Assembly: GCA_934675625.1 (NCBI GenBank)
Contig: CAKURH010000013.1
Coordinates: 1 to 50,861, forward strand
DNA length: 50,861 nt
Source of the DNA: an uncultured Kiritimatiellota bacterium
GTDB lineage: Bacteria > Verrucomicrobiota > Kiritimatiellia > RFP12 > UBA1067
Reading direction: 5' to 3'
Below, piece after piece: positions 29,945 to 37,922 of the stretch. The first letter of the stretch is position 1. Each line of letters begins with the position of its first letter. Both the position numbers and the translations under genes were made by a program. Below the pieces are notes generated by a model that did no database searches, was not told the DNA's origin, and worked only from the letters and a program-made list of their open reading frames with translations.

Positions 29945-30808
29945 CTACGCAAAGATCCTGTCGCGGCGGGCGGCCAGATAGGTCGCCAAAAACGTGCGTT
30001 GGAGATTCGTCACGTACGGCGTCTCGTCCAACAGAGCCGCAAAATCCAGCGCACGGATGCGCGGCAACAGCCGCGCCAACGCCTCGACCAGTCCGGACTC
30101 CGAACGCGCGGCGATGAAATCGCGATAGTTGATCTTTCGTCCGCCCATCTTCAGCATCGAACCGGGAAACGTGTAGATGCGGGCGTTCAGCTCATCCTCG
30201 TTCGCCAGCATGAGTCGCATGATCCGTTCATCGGCCTGCGGCAAGAGGCAGCTGCCACAGTCAAAGACCGGCGCGAGTTCCGCCCGCCCAGTCCGCTCAT
30301 CGACGAGGAATCCCCAGTTCCCATTGTGACGGTCGAAGTTTCCCAGAAGCGCATCAACGACGAACATATCCCAAAACCGGCGACGTACGACAACCGGATC
30401 CACAAACTGCTGAAGGTCGATTGTCGTCAGCACGTCCGAAAGCTCCGTACCGTGACCGCCCGTCTCGGAATCGATGACCGTGTTCTTGATGGAACAGAAG
30501 TCGTAGAAGCGCACGCCCGGCGCCGTAAAGTCCCGACAGGCGCAAACGACCTTCCGGCGACCGTTGACATGTGTGCCGAGCCGCGTCTCCTGCGCCGGGA
30601 CGCCCAACAGACGAAAAACGGTGCTGCCGAGGTGTTCGGAAATGCAACTGTTGGAATAGGACAGGTCGTTCGGCTTGTCCGCCGCCGACGGCGGAAACTT
30701 GAGCATCCAAACCGCGCCCTCGAACGTCACGGCGATCTTCTTGCCGTTCGCGCCGTTGTAGGCGCGGCCGGGGACGCGCGGACATGCCGTAAAGTCAATC
30801 TCCTTCAC
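29945..30808 (-). CDS. HipA/CtkA-like protein kinase
   Basis: 287 residues. Matches single-domain HipA-fold kinases such as H. pylori CtkA: an N-terminal lobe with WMLKFPPS (ATP-binding Lys), EHLGSTVFRLLGVPAQET, the catalytic loop NFDRHNGNWGFL (Asp and Asn of the HipA catalytic segment) and APVFDCGSCL (metal-binding Asp). All catalytic residues are visible, so Ser/Thr kinase activity is likely. It overlaps the upstream 76-residue gene by 4 nt, a pairing I know from other genomes; the pair may be a toxin-antitoxin or regulatory module. Downstream of gltX, whose product is the target of true HipA toxins. Confidence 0.82.
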   Translation of the reverse strand: MKEIDFTACPRVPGRAYNGANGKKIAVTFEGAVWMLKFPPSAADKPNDLSYSNSCISEHLGSTVFRLLGVPAQETRLGTHVNGRRKVVCACRDFTAPGVRFYDFCSIKNTVIDSETGGHGTELSDVLTTIDLQQFVDPVVVRRRFWDMFVVDALLGNFDRHNGNWGFLVDERTGRAELAPVFDCGSCLLPQADERIMRLMLANEDELNARIYTFPGSMLKMGGRKINYRDFIAARSESGLVEALARLLPRIRALDFAALLDETPYVTNLQRTFLATYLAARRDRIFA

Positions 30809-31035
30809 CCGACCGCCTTTCCGCGCAGGAACTTGTCGCGCAGATACTCGGCGTGTTCATGCGTGATGGCCTGATCGTCAATCTCGGCGCCGTTGATGGA
30901 GCCGTAGAGTTCGCACCAAAGGCAGTCGAGCCGCGTCGAGCCGTTGGCCCGCCCTTCCTTATAGGCGTCAAGGTCATGCTGGAGATAGCCCGGCAGACCA
31001 TGTTCCCACGCGCGTTGCTGCTCGACCGTCGGCAT
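30805..31035 (-). CDS. Small partner protein of the CtkA/HipA-like kinase
   Basis: 76 residues from ATG 31035. Helical, with CLWCELYGSINGAEID followed by AITHEHAEYLRDKFL, a pattern I have seen in short proteins encoded just before CtkA-like kinases in gut bacteria (E-L-Y-G-S-I-N ... A-x-Y-L-R-x-K). No DNA-binding helix is visible, so it is not a HipB-type antitoxin; it could be a HipS-like inhibitor or N-lobe partner. Coupled to the kinase by ATGA and 21 nt after gltX. Confidence 0.7.
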   Translation of the reverse strand: MPTVEQQRAWEHGLPGYLQHDLDAYKEGRANGSTRLDCLWCELYGSINGAEIDDQAITHEHAEYLRDKFLRGKAVG

Positions 31036-31056
31036 GTTGCCCGTACCCAACCGTCT

Positions 31057-32439
31057 TCAGGACGCCGCAAGCTCGTCCGCCGCCTTCTTCAGGCGCGCGA
31101 GCGTCTTCGCCTTGCCCAGGAGCTGCAGCATCTCGAAGAGCCCGATGCCCTCGCCGCGCCCCGAGACGGCGACGCGGATCGGATGCACCCACGGGCCCAT
31201 GCCGTTGCCCTGCGAGAGACCCTTCACGAGCTCTTCGAGCTTTGGCGCCGTCCAGTCCGCGACCGCCGCAAAGCGCGTGACGAGATCGAGCAGAATCTCC
31301 TTCACGCCCGGCTTCTTCAGCCGCTTCTCGACCGCCTTCGCATCAAACGGGTAGTCGTCGGTGAAGAAGCAGAGGCAGTTGCCCGGCAGGTCGTTCAGAA
31401 CCTTCGTGCGCGGCTGAACCTGCTCGACGAGGTAGTCCCACCACGACTCGTCGTGCGCCTCGGCGGGCGAATTCGCAAGACCTGCGCCAGCCGCCGCGCT
31501 TTCCGCGTCCTGTGCGCCGACCGCAAGGCCGGCCGCCGCGACGCGCCTCTTCAACTCGGCCTTGAACGCCGCGTGCGGGATGCGCTTGATGTACTCGCCG
31601 TTCATCCACGCGAGCTTCTTCGGGTCGAACATCGCCGCCGTGACATGAACCTTTTCGAGTTCGAAGAGGCGAACCATCTCCTCGCGCGTCAGGATCTCGC
31701 GGTCATCGCCGGGATTCCAGCCCAAGAGCAGCAGGTAGTTGAACAGCGCCTCCGGCAGATAGCCCTGCTCGCGGTACTCGCCGACGAACGCCGCGCCGTC
31801 GCGCTTCGAGTAGGGCTTGCCCTGCTGGTTGACGATCATCGAGAGGTGGCCGTACTTCGGAATCGGCGCGCCGAGCGCCCTGAAGAGACAGATGTGCTTG
31901 AACGTGTTCTCCACGTGGTCGTCGCCACGGATGATGTGCGTGACGCGCTGGTCGATGTCGTCCACGACGTTCGCGAGGTGAAAGATCGGCGAGCCGTCAG
32001 AGCGGACGATCGCGAAGTCCGGGATGTCCTCGGCCTTCTTCGCCATGTGGCCCTTCACGATGTCGTCGAACTCGATCACGCCCTCCTTCGGCATGCGGAA
32101 CATCGTGACGACGCCCGTCTTGCCGTCGCGCGACGTGCGCTCGACCTTGTAGGCGTGGCCAGAGGCGAGCAGCTGCTCGGCGACCGCGAGGTGGCGCGGC
32201 GCGTTCTTCGTCTGGTAGAAGACCTCCTCGTCATAGTCGAGGCCGAGCCACTTCATGCAGTCGAAGAGGACCTGAATCGCCTCGGGCGTCGAGCGCTCGA
32301 GGTCGGTGTCTTCCACGCGCAGGAGGAACTTGCCGCCCGTGTGCCGCGCGAACAGCCAGTTGTAGATGGCCGCGCGGATGTTGCCGATATGGACCTTGCC
32401 CGTCGGTGACGGGGCGAAACGCACTCTGATCTCTTCCAT
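31057..32439 (-). CDS. gltX: Glutamyl-tRNA synthetase
   Basis: 460 residues. Class I synthetase: APSPTGKVHIGN (the HIGH box reads HIGN), LRVEDTDLERS, the zinc-free connective peptide region, IRGDDHVENT, and the KMSKS equivalent GKPYSKRDGAAF. A stretch of about 30 residues (GLAVGAQDAESAAAGAGLAN) between the catalytic core and the anticodon-binding part is Ala/Gly-rich and looks inserted. The C-terminal all-helical anticodon domain follows. ATG 32439 lies only 11 nt after a TATAAT box, so the mRNA may be nearly leaderless. A tRNA-Glu gene is 2 kb upstream. Confidence 0.95.
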   Translation of the reverse strand: MEEIRVRFAPSPTGKVHIGNIRAAIYNWLFARHTGGKFLLRVEDTDLERSTPEAIQVLFDCMKWLGLDYDEEVFYQTKNAPRHLAVAEQLLASGHAYKVERTSRDGKTGVVTMFRMPKEGVIEFDDIVKGHMAKKAEDIPDFAIVRSDGSPIFHLANVVDDIDQRVTHIIRGDDHVENTFKHICLFRALGAPIPKYGHLSMIVNQQGKPYSKRDGAAFVGEYREQGYLPEALFNYLLLLGWNPGDDREILTREEMVRLFELEKVHVTAAMFDPKKLAWMNGEYIKRIPHAAFKAELKRRVAAAGLAVGAQDAESAAAGAGLANSPAEAHDESWWDYLVEQVQPRTKVLNDLPGNCLCFFTDDYPFDAKAVEKRLKKPGVKEILLDLVTRFAAVADWTAPKLEELVKGLSQGNGMGPWVHPIRVAVSGRGEGIGLFEMLQLLGKAKTLARLKKAADELAAS

Positions 32440-32450
32440 AGTTGAAACGT

Positions 32451-32459
32451 ATTATACCA
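32451..32459 (-). promoter_or_regulatory. Extended -10 promoter of gltX
   Basis: TGGTATAAT (32459-32451) on the minus strand is a perfect extended -10 (TGn-TATAAT); no good -35 is seen, as allowed for this class. Only 11 nt separate the box from the gltX ATG, giving a leader of roughly 4-5 nt with no Shine-Dalgarno. Confidence 0.6.
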
Positions 32460-32480
32460 AAAAGGCGCGTAGCGGCGGTC

Positions 32481-33395
32481 TCAGATCGCTTCGGCCAGGT
32501 TGCCGGTCAGTTCGGCGACGGACGCGAAGCCGTGGCGTTCGCAGTAGGCGACAAGGCCGTCGTAGACCGCCGCGACGACGCCGGGGTCGGTGAACGTCGC
32601 CGTGCCGACGGCGACGGCCGTCGCGCCCGCGAGCAGGAACTCAATCGCGTCCTTCGCCTCGTACACGCCGCCCATCGCGAGGATCGGCAGCTTCGTCGCC
32701 CGATGCGCGTCATAGACGAGCTTCACGGCCGCCGGGTGGATGCCGCGCCCCGACAGGCCGCCCGTCCGGTTCGCGAGGACGGGCACGCGCCGCTCAATGT
32801 CGATCACCATCGCGGGAATCGTGTTGATCATCGACAGGCCGTCCGCCCCCGCGTCCTCGCACGCCTTCACGTACGGCACGATGGACGGCACGTTCGGCGC
32901 GAGCTTCACGAGCAGCGGCAGACGCGTCGCCTGCCGCACGGCCGCAACGACCTCGAAGAGGACCTTCGGATCCTGTCCGAACGTGTGCCCGCCCGCCTTG
33001 ACGTTCGGACACGAGACGTTCATTTCCAGCGCATTGACCGCATCGTCCAACCGTTCGGCGACGACCGCATATTCCTCGACCGAGCCGCCCCAGATGTTCG
33101 CGATGAGCGGCACGTTCGTCGCCTGCCGATAGGCCGGCACCGTCTTGGCGAGAAAATGATCCACGCCCGTGCCCTGAAGTCCGATCGCGTTGACGAGCCC
33201 GCCGAAGACCTCGGCGTGGCGCGGCATCGGGTTGCCCGGCCACGGGTCGACGCGGATGCCCTTCGCCGTCACGGCACCGAGCTTCGCGTAATCGACCGCG
33301 CCGAGATATTCCGTGCCATAGCCGAACGTGCCGCTCGCCGTCACAACCGGCGTCGGCAGGATGAGTCCCCCCAGATTCACGTGTGTGTCAATCAT
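32481..33395 (-). CDS. pyrD: Dihydroorotate dehydrogenase B, catalytic subunit (PyrD class 1B)
   Basis: 304 residues from ATG 33395, overlapping the dprA stop as ATGA. FMN enzyme of pyrimidine synthesis: VTASGTFGYGTEY, GAVTAKGIRVDPWPGNPMPR, GLQGTGVDHFL, NVSCPNVKAGG with the active-site Cys of class 1, VKLAPN, NTIPAMVIDIERR, GGLSGRGIHP and GGVYEAKDA (FMN phosphate). Class 1B normally works with the iron-sulfur subunit PyrK, not in this window. Typical length. Confidence 0.94.
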   Translation of the reverse strand: MIDTHVNLGGLILPTPVVTASGTFGYGTEYLGAVDYAKLGAVTAKGIRVDPWPGNPMPRHAEVFGGLVNAIGLQGTGVDHFLAKTVPAYRQATNVPLIANIWGGSVEEYAVVAERLDDAVNALEMNVSCPNVKAGGHTFGQDPKVLFEVVAAVRQATRLPLLVKLAPNVPSIVPYVKACEDAGADGLSMINTIPAMVIDIERRVPVLANRTGGLSGRGIHPAAVKLVYDAHRATKLPILAMGGVYEAKDAIEFLLAGATAVAVGTATFTDPGVVAAVYDGLVAYCERHGFASVAELTGNLAEAI

Positions 33396-34474
33396 ACTGT
33401 CCTTTTGAGCAAGCCCAGCCGGTTGCCCGGCAGAAAGCGGACGAAGCCCTTCAGCCGCAGCTGCATCGCCAGCGAATTCACGCGCGCGACCGACAGCTTC
33501 GTCTCGCGCACCAGTTCGTCCAGCGACACGCCCTCCTCGGTCACGTGCAGCATGACGAGCGCCTCCTCGACGGAATAGGACGGCTGGTCGGGATCCTTCG
33601 CCGCCGCCGCGTCCGCCGGCTTCTTCGCCGCGCCCTTCGGCAGCAATTCGCTCATCGCCTCCAGCACGTCGTCCGCATTCCGCACAAGAATCGCCCCATC
33701 GCGGATCAGCTGCAGGCACCCGGCGGACATCCGGCTGTCGACGCGCGCGGGGACGGCCATCACCGTGCGGCCGAGGTCGGCGGCAATCGACGTCGTGATG
33801 AGCGTGCCCGACCGCGACGGCGCCTCGACGGCGACAACGCCGCGCACAAGCGCCGCGACGACGTGGTTGCGGATCGGGAACGTCTCGCGGTCCGGCGGAC
33901 GCCCAAACGGGAACTCGCTCACGACCGCGCCGCCCTTCTGGACGATTTCGCGCGCGAGTTCGCGGTTCTCCTCCGGATAGAAGCGATCCAGCCCCGAGCC
34001 CAGTACGCCGACCGTCACGCCATCCGCCGCCAGCGCGCCGCGATGCGCCTCGGCGTCGATGCCGAGCGCAAGCCCCGAGACGACCGACCACCCGGCTTGC
34101 GCGAGGTCAAAGGCCAAGCGGTTCGCGAGATCCCGTCCGTACGTCGTCGCGCGGCGCGTGCCGATGAGCGCAAGCGACGGCTTCGCGAGCGCGGACACGT
34201 CGCCCTTCACGTAAAGCGCGAGCGGACGCCCCGGCGCAGCCCGCAGCTGCTTCGGATAATCCGCATCCGCCGGCGTGAGAACCGTCACGCCGAACTTCTT
34301 CGCCTGACGGAGTTCGCCCTGCCAGTCGACCGCGCCGCCCGCACGGGAAACCTTCTTCGGATACGCCTCCCACGCCGCGACAACCGAACCCGCCGTCTTC
34401 GACAGTTCCTCGACGGTCGCGAACCCGACGTGTTCCGTCAGGTTGAAGGCGATGTAGGCCTCACGGTCGGTCAT
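33392..34474 (-). CDS. dprA: DNA-processing protein DprA
   Basis: 360 residues from ATG 34474 (MTDREAYIAF); reading further up would enter the tRNA-Glu gene. Loads RecA on incoming single-stranded DNA during natural transformation. Visible: LALIGTRRATTYGRDLA and WSVVSGLALGIDAEAHRGAL (Rossmann nucleotide/DNA-binding site), VTVGVLGSGLDRFYPEENREL, GGAVVSEFPFG, and NHVVAALVRGVVAVEA-type motifs; then a DPQ...SYSVEEALVMLHV winged-helix C-terminal domain. Complete. Suggests the lineage can or could take up DNA. Confidence 0.93.
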   Translation of the reverse strand: MTDREAYIAFNLTEHVGFATVEELSKTAGSVVAAWEAYPKKVSRAGGAVDWQGELRQAKKFGVTVLTPADADYPKQLRAAPGRPLALYVKGDVSALAKPSLALIGTRRATTYGRDLANRLAFDLAQAGWSVVSGLALGIDAEAHRGALAADGVTVGVLGSGLDRFYPEENRELAREIVQKGGAVVSEFPFGRPPDRETFPIRNHVVAALVRGVVAVEAPSRSGTLITTSIAADLGRTVMAVPARVDSRMSAGCLQLIRDGAILVRNADDVLEAMSELLPKGAAKKPADAAAAKDPDQPSYSVEEALVMLHVTEEGVSLDELVRETKLSVARVNSLAMQLRLKGFVRFLPGNRLGLLKRTV

Positions 34475-34499
34475 GGGAGATTTGCGCGCCACGCAGAAG

Positions 34500-34574
34500 T
34501 GGCAGCCCCAAGGAGAGTCGAACTCCTCTACCAAGCATGAAAAGCTCGTGTCCTAGCCGATAGACGATGGGGCC
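34500..34574 (-). tRNA. tRNA-Glu (anticodon TTC)
   Basis: The minus strand folds as a full cloverleaf: acceptor GGCCCCA/TGGGGCT (one G-U at the end), D arm GTCT...GGAC, anticodon stem CGAGC/GCTTG with loop TTTTCAT (anticodon TTC), T arm with GTTCGAC loop, discriminator G, and encoded CCA (34502-34500). The start GGCCCCATCGTCTA is typical of tRNA-Glu. Lies 25 nt upstream of dprA on the same strand. Confidence 0.96.
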
Positions 34575-34591
34575 GTGTTCAACGGGGGCGT

Positions 34592-34621
34592 AGTATATCA
34601 TATTCGCCGCGCTCCGCGCAA
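34592..34621 (-). promoter_or_regulatory. Promoter of tRNA-Glu
   Basis: Minus strand TTGCGC (34621-34616) and TATACT (34597-34592) with an 18-nt spacer; the GC-rich discriminator ACGCCCCC downstream fits a stable-RNA promoter. The tRNA starts 17 nt after the -10 box. May also serve dprA and pyrD. Confidence 0.6.
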
Positions 34622-34638
34622 GTGCGAACCGAGACGGC

Positions 34639-36027
34639 TCACCCCTGCTGCTGTTGCTTCAGGGCCTGGCTCACCGCGAGCATGCGCTCGGAGAGATCCT
34701 GGAAGCCCACGTCGCTCGAATAGACGTCCTTGTAGTACTGGTAGGCCTTTTCGAGGTCGCCCGCCGACTCGGCGCAGCGGCCGAGCTGGTAGACGACGTT
34801 CTTCTTGAGCTCGTCCATCGTCGGGATCGCGTCGCGCGCCGTCTCGAGCTGCATGACGCCCATGTCGGTCTGACCCTGCGCAAGGAAGCACATCGCGAGG
34901 TAGTAGAGCGCCCAGAGACGGTCCTTCGGCGACTTCTGCGCGAGCTGCAGGTGCGTCAGGGCCTCCTCGTAATAGCCGTAGGTGTAGTACTGCTTGCCGA
35001 GCTCGAAGCGGAGGTGCAGGTCGTTCGGGTAGCGCTCGACGCGCTGGGCGAGGTCGTCGAAGACGAACTGGTTCTTCTCGCCCTCCATGTTGACGGCCTC
35101 CTCCTCGCGGCCTTCCGCGCGCAGGGCCTCGATCTGCTGGTCGTAGTACTGCACCTTCGTCTGCGAGAGCATGCGGTCGAGCTCCGGGTCCATCGTGCCG
35201 GACGCCGCAATCGCCTGCTGAAGGACGTCGATCGCCTCGTAGTAGCGCTTGCCCTGAATGTAGATGCGGGCGAGCGCGCGGCGGGCGTTCATGTTCTTCG
35301 GCTCCGCCTCGATCTGCTTGAGCTTTTCCTGAATGAGGGCCTCGGCGTCGCTGCCCGTGACGACCGCCTTGTTCGCGGCGTCGAGCTTCGCGGCCTGCTC
35401 CTTGTTCGCGATCAGGTTCTGGAAGCCGCCCTTCTTGCCGACGGACTGCTCCCAGCCCTCGTTCATCGTCGCGCGCGCCTCGGTGTTCTTCAGCAACTGC
35501 AGGATGCGCTGGTCGCCGGGCTTCAGTTCGGAGAGCTTCTGGTAGGCGTCGCGCGCCTTGTCCCAGCGCTTCGCCATCGTGTAGTACGTCGCGACGCGCT
35601 CCAAGAGGGCCGGATCCTTGTTCGAGCACTCATAAGCCGCCTCGACCGTGATTGCCGCGTGGTCGGCCTTGCCGGCCGCCTCCGCCGCCTTGACGGCCGC
35701 CTCGATGTTGTCCGCGTCCAGCGGATTCTGCGACAGGAGCTTCTCGGCCTCGGCCATCGCCTCGGCGGCCTTCCCCTTCTTGATGAGGCCGGCGATCTTC
35801 TGCCGCGCCATCAGGTAGCCGAACTTCGCGCCGAAGCCGGCCTTGCCGTTCTTGCGGAAGTTCGCGATCTGCGCCGCACGCAGGAGCTTGCGCGTCTCCA
35901 GCACGTCCGGCGCGGCCGCGACCGCCTCCATCAGCATGTCCACCGCGAGCTCATAGCGGCCCGTCTCCAGGGCCTGACGTCCGCGATTCGTGAAATTCTG
36001 CGCCTTCTGGGCAAGATCGACCGCCAT
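34639..36027 (-). CDS. Tetratricopeptide-repeat protein
   Basis: 462 residues from ATG 36027 (GGAGG 7 nt upstream; TGATG overlap with the Lrp-type gene). No signal peptide. TPR units are visible over the whole length: GRQALETGRYELAVDMLMEA, YYTMAKRWDKARDAYQKLSE, LARIYIQGKRYYEAIDVLQQ, LGKQYYTYGYYEEALTHLQL and LGRCAESAGDLEKAYQYYKD. Ends in a Gln run. A protein-protein scaffold of unknown partner. The upstream order BamD-like, LptE, Lrp-type sensor, TPR suggests an envelope-related unit. Codon use like the housekeeping genes. Confidence 0.88.
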   Translation of the reverse strand: MAVDLAQKAQNFTNRGRQALETGRYELAVDMLMEAVAAAPDVLETRKLLRAAQIANFRKNGKAGFGAKFGYLMARQKIAGLIKKGKAAEAMAEAEKLLSQNPLDADNIEAAVKAAEAAGKADHAAITVEAAYECSNKDPALLERVATYYTMAKRWDKARDAYQKLSELKPGDQRILQLLKNTEARATMNEGWEQSVGKKGGFQNLIANKEQAAKLDAANKAVVTGSDAEALIQEKLKQIEAEPKNMNARRALARIYIQGKRYYEAIDVLQQAIAASGTMDPELDRMLSQTKVQYYDQQIEALRAEGREEEAVNMEGEKNQFVFDDLAQRVERYPNDLHLRFELGKQYYTYGYYEEALTHLQLAQKSPKDRLWALYYLAMCFLAQGQTDMGVMQLETARDAIPTMDELKKNVVYQLGRCAESAGDLEKAYQYYKDVYSSDVGFQDLSERMLAVSQALKQQQQG

Positions 36028-36335
36028 CACGAAACCTCCAGTCTCGAATCGTCCAGTTTCCCGAGCACGCCGCCGGCCTTGTAGGTCTTCAGCATGAAGT
36101 GCGTCGCCGTCGAGAGGACGCCGTCAATCGTCGACAAGTCCTGCGCGACGAACTGCGCGACGTCCTGCAGGCTCTCGCCCTTCACGAACACCAAAAGGTC
36201 ATAGGCGCCGCTCATCAGGAAGCACGCCTCGACCTGCTCGAACTTCGAGATTCGCTCGGCGAGCTTGCCGAACCCGCAGTCCCGCTGCGGCGTGATCTTC
36301 AGTTCGATCACCGCATGAACTTCATTCGTTTCCAT
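36027..36335 (-). CDS. Stand-alone Lrp/AsnC-type ligand-binding (RAM) domain protein
   Basis: 102 residues from ATG 36335 (GGGAG 8 nt upstream). No DNA-binding HTH. The sequence VHAVIELKITPQRDCGFGKL, EQVEACFLMSGAYDLLVFVK, VAQFVAQDLSTIDGVLSTAT matches the alpha/beta C-terminal domain of Lrp/AsnC regulators, with the G-x-Y-D-L-L-V motif. Such single-domain forms bind small ligands such as amino acids and form oligomers. Target unknown; coupled to the TPR gene. Confidence 0.85.
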   Translation of the reverse strand: METNEVHAVIELKITPQRDCGFGKLAERISKFEQVEACFLMSGAYDLLVFVKGESLQDVAQFVAQDLSTIDGVLSTATHFMLKTYKAGGVLGKLDDSRLEVS

Positions 36336-36337
36336 GT

Positions 36338-36856
36338 TCAGTTCTCCCATTTGAGATTGAGGACATCGTCCACGACCTGACGCGCCAGGTCTTCGGCCAG
36401 ACGCCCGGAGGCGTCGCGCTGGGCCGTCGTCAAATCCTGTCCCGTGGCAAACGTGGCCCGCGCCGTATAGGCGCGGTTGTCGATCAGCACCTTGCCCGCG
36501 CGCTTGTCGATGACGGACACCCGAAACGTTCCCGCAAGCTCATAGCCGGAAATGCGCAGACCCGAACGACGGTCATACGCCACGTTGTTTCCGGCGGCGG
36601 ACTGCACCGTCCCCTGAATCTCCAGAGCCGCGTCGCCCGTCGGGCGAATCTTGAACGTGCCCTCGCGCTGAAACTCGCGCAGCAGCTGCCGCGCGGCGAT
36701 CGCGCCGATCTCCTGCAGGTCGGAGTCGTTGCGGAACGTCGGCACGGCCACCGTCCGCATCGTCGCCGGGACAGACGGACGCCAGCGATAGTTCGCGCCG
36801 CAGCCGCAGAGCGCACCGACAAGGGAAAGAGCCAGCAGAAGACGAATCATTTTCAT
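36338..36856 (-). CDS. lptE: LPS-assembly lipoprotein LptE-like
   Basis: 172 residues. Signal peptide with lipobox ALCGC (lipidated Cys), then YRWRPSVPATMRTVAVPTFRNDS, AIAARQLLREFQREGTFKI, ALEIQGTVQSA and the beta strands LAGTFRVSVIDKRAGKVLID, with the LptE/RlpB fold pattern. Plugs the LptD barrel at the outer membrane for LPS delivery. The pairing with a BamD-like gene (ATGA overlap) fits outer-membrane biogenesis. LptE proteins diverge strongly; the call rests on pattern and size. Confidence 0.78.
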   Translation of the reverse strand: MKMIRLLLALSLVGALCGCGANYRWRPSVPATMRTVAVPTFRNDSDLQEIGAIAARQLLREFQREGTFKIRPTGDAALEIQGTVQSAAGNNVAYDRRSGLRISGYELAGTFRVSVIDKRAGKVLIDNRAYTARATFATGQDLTTAQRDASGRLAEDLARQVVDDVLNLKWEN

Positions 36857-37902
36857 TTTTCCGAGCCTTTCAGTTCCGCCAGCCGCGCACGGGCCTCCTC
36901 GGCGTGCGCCCCTTCGGGATACTGCGCGAGGAACTTCTCGTAGGCGTTAATCGCGCTGCGCTTCGTGCGCGTCTTCGAGTCATAGAACTGCGCGCTGCGG
37001 TACGCCTCGTCCGCCAACAGCGTCTCGACGCGCGACAGCATTTCGCCAATCGCCTCGCGATCCTCCGCGCGGCACGACTCCCGCGCCATCTGGAGGAAGC
37101 CCTGCGTGTCGCGGGCGCGCGCGCGGTTGTAGGCGTGGTCGTCCAGCAGGACGAGCCGCGCCTTCGCCTCGTTCACGAGTGCCGTCTTGGCCTCGTCCGC
37201 ATCGGGATAGATGTTGCGCAGGTTCTCGTAGACCTGCACGGCCTTGCCATACTCGCCCTCCTTCTCGCGCAGCGCGCCAATCGTGAGAAGCGCCTCCGGC
37301 ACCCACTTCGCGCCCGGCGCGTGCAGGACGCACGCCTCGAACGCGCGGCGGACGTCCACGACGTTCTCGAAGTGAATGAACATCACCTCCTTGCCCTCAG
37401 CCTTCAGCTGCCACGCAATCTGGTAGAGCTTGTCGGCGATCCGGTCGTAGTCGGCCTGAAGCGAGTAGAAGTCGAGCAGGTAGCGGTATTCCGCGAACGC
37501 CTCCTCCGTTTCGTTCAGCCGCGTCAGGCAGAGCTCGGCGAGCGCCTGCTGGGCTTTCGGGGCCTCGGGGGCCGTCGGCCATTCGCGCACGAGCGCGTCG
37601 AGCTGGCGGCGCGCCTTCGAGAAGTCGCCCGCGCGGATCAGGTCGACGCAGTAGGCGAGCTGGCTCTTCGCGTCCTCCCGGTTCGGGCCGAAGATGAACG
37701 CGAACCAACGCGGGCTCTTGCGCTGAGGACTGACGATCGTCTTCTCGTTGTCAAAGCCGGGGTAGGCGTCCGTCGCATAGCGAATGGCCGTCTGCGCCCC
37801 CGAACCGGCGCCCGGCGTCGGGTCTTGCGCACGGGCCGAACCGCCCGCCAGAAGCGCGGCCGTGGCCGCAAGGAAAATGGTCTTTCTATTCACGCGCCAC
37901 AT
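36853..37902 (-). CDS. BamD-like periplasmic/outer-membrane TPR protein
   Basis: 349 residues from ATG 37902; a GTG at 37893 (VNRKTIFLAATAALLAGG) is as likely, since a TATAAT box (37906-37901) overlaps the ATG and would put the transcript start near the GTG. Signal peptide without lipobox Cys (cleavage after GSARA), so not a lipoprotein as BamD is. Then TPR-type repeats: LIRAGDFSKARRQLDALVRE, EEAFAEYRYLLDFYSLQADY, GEYGKAVQVYENLRNIYP, AINAYEKFLAQYPEGAHAEE. The repeat YPxxxxAxxA is the YfiO/BamD pattern. Probable part of outer-membrane protein assembly; 20 nt after parC. Confidence 0.78.
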   Translation of the reverse strand: MWRVNRKTIFLAATAALLAGGSARAQDPTPGAGSGAQTAIRYATDAYPGFDNEKTIVSPQRKSPRWFAFIFGPNREDAKSQLAYCVDLIRAGDFSKARRQLDALVREWPTAPEAPKAQQALAELCLTRLNETEEAFAEYRYLLDFYSLQADYDRIADKLYQIAWQLKAEGKEVMFIHFENVVDVRRAFEACVLHAPGAKWVPEALLTIGALREKEGEYGKAVQVYENLRNIYPDADEAKTALVNEAKARLVLLDDHAYNRARARDTQGFLQMARESCRAEDREAIGEMLSRVETLLADEAYRSAQFYDSKTRTKRSAINAYEKFLAQYPEGAHAEEARARLAELKGSEK

Positions 37903-37922
37903 TATATCATAAAAGCGGAATC

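Noticed and set aside
29945..30808. Classical HipBA toxin-antitoxin
   Set aside because: The kinase is a short single-domain CtkA type and the upstream partner has no helix-turn-helix; only the kinase fold is shared.
36853..37902. True BamD lipoprotein
   Set aside because: The TPR pattern fits, but the signal peptide ends GSARA without a lipobox Cys, so I call it BamD-like only.
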